Of a stretch of DNA of 64,000 bases, positions 46,681 through 56,700 are shown piece by piece. The position numbers were made by a program, and so were the translations under genes. The notes below the pieces were generated by a model, which was given only the letters and a program-made list of their open reading frames with translations, searched no databases and was not told the DNA's origin. The first letter of the stretch is position 1; every line of letters starts with the position of its first letter. Source of the stretch: Heliocidaris erythrogramma (Eukaryota > Echinodermata > Echinoidea > Camarodonta > Echinometridae); the NCBI GenBank assembly GCA_025617745.1, contig CM046870.1, positions 27,361,927 to 27,425,926 on the forward strand, read 5' to 3'.

Positions 46681-47744
46681 AGCGCAACTCAAAAAATTGA
46701 ACGCAACTTGATCATTCAACCAATCAGGATGGCGTATATTTGGGACTTTATAAACGAAACTTTTTATGTAAAAGGGCATATCGATCGATAGCCTGGGCAT
46801 ATAGACTTCTCTATATGCTCTACCCGACCCAGTGGCGGAGATTTGTTACGCAATTCTATTCATGGGGGGGGGGGGGGGGGGGGGGGGGGGGCCTATTGTT
46901 ACGTCCCCCCCCCCCCCCGATGAAAAGAATTTCTTGATTATTTCCGCCCATGACCCTACCCCGTTCTTTCCCTTTCTCCCCTTTCATCGCTTGTTTATGT
47001 GTTGTTGGTGTGATTTTCCGGGTTTTTTTTTTTTTACTTCTTTCTTTTGTGTTTTCTTTTCTTTGTTTGCTTGTTTGTCTGTTTGTTTGTTTTCGTGTTT
47101 TGTGTTGTTGTGGGATGGGCGTGGGGGGGGGGGGGGGGGGGGGAGCGATAGTGTATGTTCTCTTATCCATTTTATCCTCTTTTCTCCCTATCCTCTTGTT
47201 TTCTTCTCTTATCTCTCCTCTTTTTTAAAATTTGAGTTCTTCTTTCTCTCTGAAGGAAATATTAAAATTCATTTTCCAGTTGGCCATAGGATCTAATGAG
47301 AATTTTTTTTAAAGGACTGGCAATTTCATACAAAATGTAAAACTTTATTTGCTATGTCTATGTGAAAATATATTTTAATTATCATTTTTATTTTTATTAT
47401 TTTTTGGTAATGAAATGTGTAACTTGAATACGTTATACCTATGAATTTCATTCTTGAAATGTGGAGTTCTATTCGCAAATATATTTTACACGAAAAAGTA
47501 TTTGTATTATTGTTTTGAAATGTGAAACTTTAGTTAGCAATTATATTTATGTGAAGATTATTTGTAATATTTTATGAAATGATACAAATTATGTACAATT
47601 TTTTTTTATGAGAGAAATAATACATTTATCAAGAAAAATTTAAAAAATTATGAAAATAAAAAAACACACATCGCCAGCCTTGAAGCGAGGCTAGTCGGGT
47701 GCCATGGTTGAATGTAAACAAGTTGATGTGAAGTTCTATGCGAA
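46681..47744. other. Low-complexity stretch before CCDC89
   Basis: Very long G and C runs (46863-46918, 47124-47143) and T-rich DNA. The overlapping Gly/Phe-rich frames are artefacts of these runs. The 5' UTR of CCDC89 probably starts in the last 100 bases. Confidence 0.5.
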
Positions 47745-47801
47745 ATGGCTGGCACACGTAATCCGAAGGAATTGAAAACTATGATTTCTGCAAGCAAGCA
47801 G
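47745..47801 (+). CDS. CCDC89: CCDC89-like coiled-coil protein, exon 1
   Basis: Encodes the 19-residue N terminus MAGTRNPKELKTMISASKQ, ending in CAG before the donor GTAACA. The start is chosen because the frame joins exon 2 in phase 0 with no stop. The residues themselves are too few to identify; the assignment rests on position, splice donor and phase. An in-frame upstream start was not seen. Confidence 0.72.
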
Positions 47802-48152
47802 GTAACAATGCAGTTAAAATGATTAGTCTATTTTTGGCTATATCGTGGTTGAGGAAACCACTCATTCGTTAGCACGCAAAAATAAAGTGCAGAATTAGTG
47901 TCAGTATGAAGTATGAATTGACTATGGACGGGGAATGAGGAAACCAAAGCGTGTAACGAAATGAAGCGCTTCTGTGAAGAATGGTGGTATGATAATGTAA
48001 TTCCTCAACCACGATAATGCCCTATTTTTCACCAAATCCATTAAAACATTTGTCAAAACATTTTGTGATTTTATGTCAAGCGTTTTGACGTTTGTATTTA
48101 GACAGTCTCTGACTCTGTGTAGTCCCAGTATGGCAGTCGATCATTACTCAGT

Positions 48153-48155
<3 letters not shown>

Positions 48156-48193
<38 letters not shown>
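48156..48193 (+). repeat. 38-base G run in CCDC89 intron 1
   Basis: Uninterrupted G from 48156 to 48193 on the coding strand. It is able in principle to form G-quadruplexes in DNA and in the pre-mRNA. Confidence 0.9.
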
Positions 48194-48194
<1 letters not shown>

Positions 48195-48739
48195 TGACGT
48201 CGTTAAGGTAGATGATGACGATGATCATGATAATGAGGCTATATCGTAGAATAGGTCTCCGCTCATTCCAGTGCGTATGCACACACTTGCGTGTTATGTC
48301 TATGGGAGTACTGCTACTGGAATGCTGTCTCCCGCACTGACGAAATGAACGGCAGTGAATTCACTGGTGACCTATTCCATGATAATGCCAAATTAACAAT
48401 ATTTAGTAATAACTGATGTCTGAATCTCTGATGAGGATGGATTGGATGGCAAGATGCCATCTGCAATAACCTGGTTTATGTGTGAGTGGGCAGGATGCTA
48501 TTTGGCACGTTTGGATAGGTCTGACCTAATTACTAAATGACATCTTCTCTTCAACTTTAGTCTAGGCTACTTTCAGTTTAGGAAGTTTAGATCTATTAAT
48601 AAATGTTGGGGTGCTGAAAACATAAAAATGACCATAATGCTTTCAAAATTGGGAAAGAAAACAGTATTAAAATCAAATGATAAAAGCTTGTCCAAATTCA
48701 AAGTTACAATTTTTTGTGTAATATGTATTCGCATCCCAG

Positions 48740-49032
48740 GATGTCGAGGTTATGAATGCCAATCTGGACAAACTCAAGCATCTGTCGCACGAGGACAAGA
48801 CGGAAGCCGCCATGTTGCGGTCACGCATCGATGAGCAGGCGCAGCTGATCTGCATCCTGAAGCAGCGGGCGGACGAGTCGCTGGTCAAGGCCCAGACACT
48901 GGAGCGGGTCAATCGAGAGCTGGAGAAGTTCCGGGAGCATGCGCAGGAGATGCTGGAAGAAGAGATCAAGAAGTTCAACATGGTGGAGCGAAGGTTTCGG
49001 GAGTTGGCGGAGAACCATGAGGAAATGATCAG
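48740..49032 (+). CDS. CCDC89: CCDC89-like coiled-coil protein, exon 2
   Basis: CCDC89 (also called BOIP) is a coiled-coil protein reported to bind Hey1 in mammals. This exon carries the most conserved part: LSHEDKTEAAMLRSRIDEQ and AQLICILKQRADESLVKAQ, matching vertebrate LSEEERSEKAMLRSRIEEQ and SQLICILKRRSDEAL, then a heptad-rich helix ending FRELAENHEEMIR (vertebrate FMTLAANHELMLR). The acceptor is GCATCCCAG, the donor AG/GTATTA. The exon is 293 bp, phase 0 in and two bases of a codon out. Its GC content and codon use stand out sharply from the AT-rich introns. The neighbouring exon at 52052 completes the split Arg codon. Confidence 0.94.
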
Positions 49033-49137
49033 GTATTAAAAAGTAAAGTTGATCGGACATTTGCTCCAGCTCATTTGCTTTGGGCTTTACGTCCTCAAAA
49101 ATATAGGGGTAGGGTTAGGGGCTGCATTTGGGTTGTA

Positions 49138-49315
49138 AAGTGAAACCTGTATATAAAGACCGCTCAAAGGAGACAAGAAAAGTGGTCTTTATGAACAGGT
49201 GGTCTTTATGTACAGGTTCCTAGAACACACTTTTCAAGGGAAATGAAAATTGTGGTCTTTATAGACAGGTTGTCTTTCTATACAGGTGGTTGCTAGAGCA
49301 GGTTTGACTGTATAT
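49138..49315. mobile_element. MITE with GTCTTTAT-ACAGGT repeats
   Basis: Starts GTGAAACCTGTATATAAAGAC and ends ACAGGTGGTTGCTAGAGCAG then GTTTGACTGTA. GTGGTCTTTAT with a following ACAGG recurs three times inside. It lies in CCDC89 intron 2. Confidence 0.6.
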
Positions 49316-49481
49316 AGTTTAGGGTTAGGTATAGTGTTTGGGAAGGGGTTGAAGTTAGGAATTAAACTTGGCCATCTTCATGAACAGAAGGATTTTCCTC
49401 TAAATATGTAAAATGTGTGTTCAAATACATGTAGGTGATCAGTGTGGATTTACAAAGACAGGGTCCGTCCACGGTTTTCCT

Positions 49482-50431
49482 TAAAGATCACATTGCAAGA
49501 AAATCACAAATATGGCAATTAATGTATCACTAGAAACTGGGAAGCTTACATATGGCAGTCGTATAAGTTTTATGTCAACTGCGTATCTGATGATTATAAA
49601 AACAACATAAATAAAAGCTCTTCTAAGCATCTGGAATATCCGAGGATTCGCCAGAAATATAGCGATGTTTTGATGTCGTCACACTAGGGATCGATCCTGC
49701 TTAAGCAGACGACGTCCTATAATGAATGAACGTAATTGCAGTGCAGTTATTTATCAAATTATAAAGAGTTTGGTATATTTAACATGACATTATTTCACAC
49801 CATTCTAAAAGGGAAAGTGAAACTGATTCTGATAACTAAAACCGTTTGATTGTAAATACACAAGAGAAGGGTCAATGATCAATGAAATAAACCCCATTTT
49901 CAAATTGAAAAGCCCTCCGAATAATATCACAGATTGTATTCGTTCCCTCTTGAAACGCCGAACATGCCCCGGTGCAAGTAGCTGAAAATACAATGGCGTC
50001 TTATTTTGTTTACAAGTGACTGATTCCTTTTATTTTTTTAACGCTGCATTTTTCATCAAAATAATACCATACACGAAGTTATGAGTGAGGCAACAGACTA
50101 ACATTAAGACTGACGCTAGTCAAGTAAGAGAAATAAGTGAAGAGGAGATGACAAAACAGGCACTGAAAAATGTGTAAGATGTTATGGGACATCGTCTGCT
50201 TAGACAGGACTGGTCCTTCGTGTGTCGTCACACATCTCAGCAGCGTTCAAGGAGCTCTTCAGCTGCTATATGGGGGGCTGTATTTTATCGTTTTATAATT
50301 GATAATAATCATTAATTCAAATGTTTCCAAGCGTTGAATTTGGATAACCTTGTATAATTTATGCCATCTATGCAATAATAAGTATTAAGCCAATATTTAT
50401 TTTGATGGAATTTTCTTGCAATGTGATCTTT
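49482..50431. mobile_element. 950-bp fold-back element in CCDC89 intron 2
   Basis: AAAGATCACATTGCAAGAAA then AT is a perfect 22-bp inverted match to the right end (50410-50431). An inner pair matches imperfectly over about 47 bp: GTCGTCACACTAGGGATC, AAGCAGACGACGTCCTATAA at 49675-49722 against 50185-50232. No coding capacity. Confidence 0.7.
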
Positions 50432-51302
50432 AACCCCTACCATGCCATGGGCAGGAAATCTCGCCCCCAAAATTTGAGGGTTGAACATTTTGTTTAGGCT
50501 CAGAATGACTTGGAAATTCTTTCTCATACAGAAACCTGTGCCATCAATATAATGTTTATTCCTATGCAATATATCTTCGCCCAGTTTGCTAAAGAAAAAA
50601 TGCATTAAAAGTTATTATTACACATATAGGTTACTTTTCCCATAGAATAAAACCTTGTATTTTTCCGTTCTGTGAGATTTCTGTTGTTCAGTTTGATTGC
50701 ATACAATACAGTTAGCATATTAACTGTCTTGCGTGTATTACGTTACTCTTGTCAATGGTGTAAAAGGGTGGAATATTGTCACGATATTCAACGCTTGCGC
50801 TGATATACCATTGCAATTTTTGTCCGACGCATGCGCAGAAGCACGTTCGGTGGAGTCTTGCTTTCATCAATCGCTCGCACAAAAAGATTGCGACGAAGCG
50901 CTAAATGCCATAGGTTTGCACGTAAATTTTCAGTGTTGTCTGCATAGTTCTCATACCTTTAGTTTTGTGTATGGCAGCGCAGCGCAGCCTCGATATTGCA
51001 AGCGGTAAATTCGAAACATTTGTAAACAAACATGGACGTTGGAATTTGCTGTTTTGGATCATTATATTGAAGGATCATTTTTACTCTGTATATTGGATGT
51101 TGGTGAGTACGTGAACCAATTTCATCGTTTTTTATTGTTCCAACTGGCCTGCTTTGCTGTGCTAGTTAGAGGTAGCACATATTTTCCATAGACCTGCACG
51201 GTCTGAGCTCTATCTGTATCCTGACTTGAGCTGTTGGGTACCATCTTCTCCAGGCCATTGTAAAGTTGTATGTTTCCTCGAATTTGTATGTATAATAATA
51301 AT
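50432..51302. other. CCDC89 intron 2, unannotated part
   Basis: No exon or clear repeat is seen. GC is slightly raised with scattered CG between 50800 and 51010. Confidence 0.4.
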
Positions 51303-51440
51303 AATATTAGATTTCTTTCGTGGTATATCAGATATATAGCATTCATCTAGCATAAATATTGCACTCATCTTCGATTCGTGCAATATTCATGCTAGCTGAA
51401 TGCAATATATCTGATATACCACTCAAGTGCATCCAATATT
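51303..51440. mobile_element. Hairpin MITE with TGGTATATCAG arms
   Basis: Arms at 51321-51363 and 51379-51421 (TGGTATATCAGATATATAGC and its continuation) are inverted with few mismatches around a 15-base loop. Outer AATATT and GAT pairs extend it to about 51303-51440. Confidence 0.75.
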
Positions 51441-51475
51441 ATATAAGTATTTAACTCTTGAAAGTTTGCTCTTGA

Positions 51476-51713
51476 CAATAGACCTGTTTACTAAGTGATT
51501 CAAATTTATGGATGTTTCTTTCCTGGGGACCTAGTAACGAGGTATTGCATTAACCTGTTATTAATGAATGAACTACAATACTTGGAATCCAGTTTGCATA
51601 CATTACTTGTTGCTATGTCTGACAAGCCTCTGGCAAGCTTTCAGGTTGTCAAGAACAACCTTTGTTTCAAAAGTATGCATAAAATTTGAATCACTTAGTA
51701 AACGGGTCTATTG
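51476..51713. mobile_element. MITE CAATAGACCTGTTTAC family
   Basis: CAATAGACCTGTTTACTAAG then TGATTCAAATTTATG is mirrored at the right end with one mismatch and one length change. The interior is shared with 28455-28720 and 30290-30425. Confidence 0.8.
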
Positions 51714-51878
51714 CTCAAAAATCTGGTGGCATGGAAGGGGTTAATACAGGGGCCTCTTGCATACAGAGTTTTGTTTAAACACAGCTTAATCACAATCATA
51801 ATCACAAATGCAGTTGCCCTGGAACGTCGGGCAAGTGGGTTTGTACTTTGTAGCACCCTATGGTGTATTAAGAGTTCT

Positions 51879-52026
51879 GGGCCCTGTTTCATAAAACTTG
51901 TTATCAGTAACAACTGCCCCCATTTCTATGACAAATTTGCTCTCAGCCAATCAGATTCAAGGATTTCAGTAGCTTATAACAAATATCGTAACTTGTTATT
52001 GATAACGAGTTTTATGAAACGGGGCC
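51879..52026. mobile_element. Fold-back MITE with CCAAT-containing core, copy 3
   Basis: The ends GGGCCCTGTTTCATAAAACT and AGTTTTATGAAACGGGGCCC are inverted with one mismatch. The core TTTGCTCTCAGCCAATCAGA is the one found at 1309-1444, although the ends differ. It stops 25 bp before the exon 3 acceptor. Confidence 0.82.
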
Positions 52027-52051
52027 CTGTTATCATTCTCTCTGGATGCAG

Positions 52052-52231
52052 ATTTAAAGACGAGTACAAGAGACAGAACGACATCCTGAGGGCAGAGAAC
52101 CGACAGCTCCGGGAAGACAACGCCAGTCTCTTCTCGGGGGCGATAGAGGAGCGTGATCAGAAGATCAAGGAACAGCAGAAGGACATTAAGGTCCTGAAAG
52201 GGCAGTGTGGAGATATGCAAAGAAGATGCAG
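52052..52231 (+). CDS. CCDC89: CCDC89-like coiled-coil protein, exon 3
   Basis: Continues the coiled coil. FKDEYKRQNDILRAENRQLR and EDNASLFSGAIEERDQKIKE match vertebrate CCDC89 [20 protein letters not shown] and LENSSLFSQALKDEE. It completes the Arg codon split with exon 2 and leaves a codon after two bases (AG before GTGATT). 180 bp. The acceptor GGATGCAG lies just downstream of a MITE. The open frame that extends far to the left of the acceptor is intronic read-through. Confidence 0.94.
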
Positions 52232-52246
52232 GTGATTGAATAATCT

Positions 52247-52361
52247 TTAAAGGGATAGTCCACCCTGATTACAAGTTGGTTTTAAAAGAAGCAGAAAAAT
52301 TAAAGAAACAGGTCAGTGAAGGTTTGAGCAAAATCCGATAAGAAATTAGAAAGTTATGAAT
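52247..52361 (+). repeat. Dispersed repeat AAAGGGATAGTCCACCCTGA
   Basis: Homologous to 43475-43580. It begins 15 bp after the exon 3 donor and abuts the tandem-array element. Confidence 0.6.
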
Positions 52362-53171
52362 TTTTATGCCTCCGCCCACCGAAGGTGGGTGCTGGAGGCA
52401 TTATGTTTTCGGGTTGTCCGTCCGTCCGTGCGTCCGTGTGTCCGTCCGTCCCACTTCTCGTTACCGCGATATCTGAAGAATCATTTGAGGTAGGAACCTC
52501 AAACTTGGTACTAGTATGTATCCTGTACGAAGATGAACTGATTAGATTTTGGGGTAAGTAGGTAAAGGTCAGAGGTCACAGAGGTCAATTTACATGAAAT
52601 TACATAAAAATTCTTGGTTTTTAGCACCGTTACCACGATATCTCAAGAACTGTGAGGTAAGAACTTCAAACTTGGTACTAGTATGTTTCCCTATACGAAG
52701 ATGAACTAATTAGATTTTGGGGTAAGTAGGTCAAAGGTCAGAGGTCACAGAGGTCAATTTACATGAAATTACATAAAAATTCTTGGTTTTTAGCACCGTT
52801 ACCACGATATCTCAAGAACTGTTTGAGGTAAGAACTTCAAACTTGGTACCAGTATGTATCCCCATAGAAAGATGAACTGATTAGATTTTGGGGTAAGGAG
52901 GTCAAAGGTCAGAGGTCACAGAGGTCAATTTACATGAAATTACATGAAATTCTTGGTTTTTAGCACCGTTACCGCGATATCTCAAGAACTGTTTGAGGTG
53001 AGAACTTCAAACTTGGTACCAGTATGTATCCCCATAGAAAAATGAACTGATTAGATTTTGGGGCAAGTAGGTCAAAGGTCAGAGGTCACAGAGGTCAATT
53101 TACATGAAATTACATGAAATTCTTGGTTTTTAGCACCGTTACCACGATTTCTGAAGAACTGTTTGAGGTAA
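52362..53171 (+). mobile_element. Tandem-array element 3, AGGTCA-rich, copy 2
   Basis: Begins TTTATGCCTCCGCCCACCGA with the hairpin CGCCCACCGAAGGTGGG, then GTCCGTCCGTCCGTG-type microsatellite, then units of 169-171 bp. The run AGGTCAAAGGTCAGAGGTCA plus CAG and a fourth AGGTCA recurs four times (about 52563, 52730, 52900, 53070; the first copy is imperfect). It ends inside a unit, so it is truncated. It is the reverse complement of 37900-38880 and lies in CCDC89 intron 3. Confidence 0.87.
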
Positions 53172-53628
53172 TTAAAAGTTGTAATCAATCAAACAGATAT
53201 TGGCAACGCCGGCCGTGACATATCACTCCACGTATAGTATATTAGGACACACGATCCCCATAAAAACAGTGATGTATACTCATATAATGAGTACCAGTTA
53301 ACTTAACCAGAGGCAAGCAAGACCTTGGAATAAAGTTTCTGAAATCACTGATATCATAATTACATATTGTGTAAAATCTTGATTGTTTTGAGGCTTTGAT
53401 AAACATGTGCTTCAAACGGGAAGTTCTTTCCTATTAAAGGGAGTGGCAAGTCGCAATCCATGGGCCTGACCAGTTGGCCTGACTCTGGAAATTTGGATAC
53501 AATCAGGTCCAATCGTGCGCTACCGAAGGAATGTTATTGCCAAATTCCTAGCACGATCCTTAGCTCGAATCCTATATATATATACGCAACCGACCAATGA
53601 GATTAAAATACTGGAATAAACAACACGC

Positions 53629-53797
53629 TGTGACGATAAGTCATACGTCTGAATGCTAGACTAGGAGTTCTCATCAGGTGCCTACTTGAAATGTTACGCT
53701 CGGCAATTCATCCTCTGATTAAACATGTTCTGGAATTAACAATATCATGTTATGTGCATTGTGTTAACTTCCAGTAGCTTATAATAGAAAAGACACA
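53629..53797 (+). repeat. 5' LTR of the SURL-type element
   Basis: 169 bp, TG...CA ends, identical by eye to 58447-58615. Followed directly by a TGG-starting primer binding site. Confidence 0.92.
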
Positions 53798-56700
53798 TGG
53801 TGTCAGGCGGGATCAATCAACGCCAATAGAAAAATTTTGGAGGATTTTGAGGCACGGAGACACATTGAAGATCGCACGAATCAGGTGGAAAATTTCCCAT
53901 TCATTTTGTGTGTGAAAGTGTGTGCGTGACAATCTCGCTATGAATGCATGATCGAGCGTGCACAGCGAAGATTGCGACATCGAGAGCTCAGCGTGAAATG
54001 CATGCATGTTGTGTGGAGAGACCGAACAGCTGATTTTTGGTCGAATGCGGAGTGCAAACCTGTTATTAGTAGATATCGGGACTGTGAATGTTGGTTACGC
54101 TATGATCCAAAAAGATATAGGTGACTCGAACATTGCATGGTTGCTGACACTAAAATAGGATAAATTAGGGCGCTCAAGCGATTCTAAACTAGTGAGTAAT
54201 ATTAAACTAGTTAGAAGTAGGTTATATTGATACACTAATAAACCCTACACCCCACATATAACAGCGGATATACAATGGCTACTAGTCTAAGTCAACCGGC
54301 ACCGCTAGATTTGTTGACTGGCAATGTTGCTGAAAATTGGAAACGATTCAGACAGCGATTTGAATTGTCCAGTGTAGCCAGCGGAATGTCAGAGAAAGGG
54401 GATAAATCCCAATGCTCGTTATTTTTGCATTGCATAGGCGACGCAGCGCTTCAAGTGTATAACACGTTTGTTTTTCCTAATGAGGATGACAGGATGAAGT
54501 TGAAAGTGGTCATGACAAAATTTGAAGAATATTGCATACCGAAACGAAATGTCACGTATGAAAGACACAAGTTCTTCACACGTTCACAACAGGTGAACGA
54601 GACAATTGATCAATATGCTACAGAGTTGAGAAACAGAGTACAATCGTGTGAGTTTGGAGATCTTACTGACAGTTTGATTAAAGATCGTATTATCTGTGGG
54701 ATGACTGATAATAGCGTGAGAGAGAGACTGTTGAGACAAGATGATTTGAGACTTTCAGGCAAACTCAAGGTAGTCAAAGTGTGAGGCCAAAGCAAGGTCA
54801 AGGTCAGAAAGTCACACAGAACTCCAGGAACACCTGTAGCAGGTGTGGTAATTTCCATGGCAAGAGTGCTTGTCCGGCTCAAGGTCAAATTTGTCGGAAG
54901 TGCGGACGAGGTAATCACTTCGCTAAATGTTGCAAGACGCCAATAAACAAAGCAGTCAATGAGTTGAGAGAAGATCAAGTTGATGAAGAATTCATTGTTG
55001 ATGCTATTGATGCAGTTGGGTCAAACAAAGAGTGGAAAACCAAGATTGAGGTTAATAAGACTCTAGTAAACTTCAAGCTCGACACAGGAGCACAAACAAG
55101 TACAATTTCTGAATCTGAATACAAGAAATTGAAACCGAAACCGAAGTTGCATTCATCGAAGACACAGTTGTCAGGATACGGTGATGGGCATATTCCTGTA
55201 AAAGGTCGTTGCTATACCCAGGTCCAATACAAGGGTATTTCACATAACATGGCGTTTTTTGTAGTGCCCTGTAATCGTCAACCACTACTGGGTTTGCAAG
55301 ATTGTGAGAAACTAGGACTCGTGAAACGCGTGTATGTCGTTGAAAAAGACTCGAACAATGATATTGTTGACAAATATGCAGATGTGTTCGAAGGTCTAGG
55401 GTGTTTACCAGGAAAACATCATATCATGGTAGTAGAAAATGCGCAGCCAGTAAAGCATGCGTGTCGCAAAATACCATTCCCAATTCGAGACAAACTGAAA
55501 AAGGAATTGGAAAAAATGGAGCGCATGAATGTCATTCAGTCTGTGGATGAGCCGACAGACTGGGTCTCGTCATTGGTTGTAGTGACCAAAAAGAACGGTA
55601 AGCTAAGGGTATGCTTGGACCCGGGAGACCTTAACAAGGTTATCAAACGAGAAAATTACAAGTTACCGTCACGTGAGGAAATCACAGCAGAATTTGCCAA
55701 GGCAAAATACTTCAGTAAGCTAGATGCTTCCAGTGGTTTCTGGCAAATAGAGTTGGATGACGAGAGTTCGAAGCTGTGCACATTCATAACTCCTTTTGGG
55801 AGATACAGGTTTCTTCGATTACCATTCGGTATTTGCAGTGCGCCAGAGGTATTCCATAAGATAATACACAATCTGTTTGTAGATGTACCAGGCGTCAACA
55901 CTATGATGGATGACATAGTTGTCTGGGGAAGCACGCAAGAAGAACATGATGATCGTCTGAGGAAAGTCCTAGACATCGCAAAAAGGTCAAACCTGAAACT
56001 CAACAGAGACAAATGTGAGTTCAATGTGAACGAGATGATCTTCATTGGTGATTTGATCAGCCAAGATGGGGTCAGACCAGATCCGAAAAAGGTTGCAGCC
56101 ATCAGAAACATGGCAAGACCAACCTGCAAACAAGATGTTCAACGTTTCTTGGGAATGATAAATTATCAAGGAAAATTCATTCCGAACCTGTCGACAAGGT
56201 CAGCTCCTCTTCGGGTCCTGCTGGACAAGAAGACAGAATGGATGTGGGAAGCTGCACAAGAACAGGCATGGTGCGAGCTCAAAGAAGCTCTGATGAAGCA
56301 TCCTGTGCTATATTTCTATGATTGCACAAAGCCCACGAAGATATCAGCTGACGCTTCCAAGAATGGCTTAGGAGCAGTTCTCCTACAGCAGCATGACCAG
56401 AATTGGCATCCGATAGCATACGCATCTAGAGCTATGTTAGAGGCAGAGACGCGCTATGCTCAGATAGAAAAGGAACTGCTAGCGATCACATATGCGTGTG
56501 AAAGGTTTCACCAGTATGTCTATGGTCAAGTGATCGAAGCTGAGACAGACCATAAGCCCCTCGTTCCGTTGTTCACCAAATCTCTGAGTGACTGTCCGCT
56601 ACGGATTCAACGTCTGATGATCAGGGTGCACAGATATGACTTGAAGGTATCCTACACGCCTGGCAAGTTCATGTATATAGCAGATGCGTTGTCAAGAGCG

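Noticed and set aside
46832-47296. 154-residue Gly/Phe-rich frame and its opposite-strand partner
   Set aside because: Created by long G and C runs and a T-rich tract; no start context, splice or conserved motif.
51711-52235. 174-residue frame running into CCDC89 exon 3
   Set aside because: The left two thirds cover MITE sequence; only 52052-52231 is coding, as shown by the acceptor and homology.
37900-53171. Regularly spaced repeats as a CRISPR array
   Set aside because: Units of 156-174 bp are homologous along their whole length, with no short repeat and unique spacer pattern, and the genome is animal.
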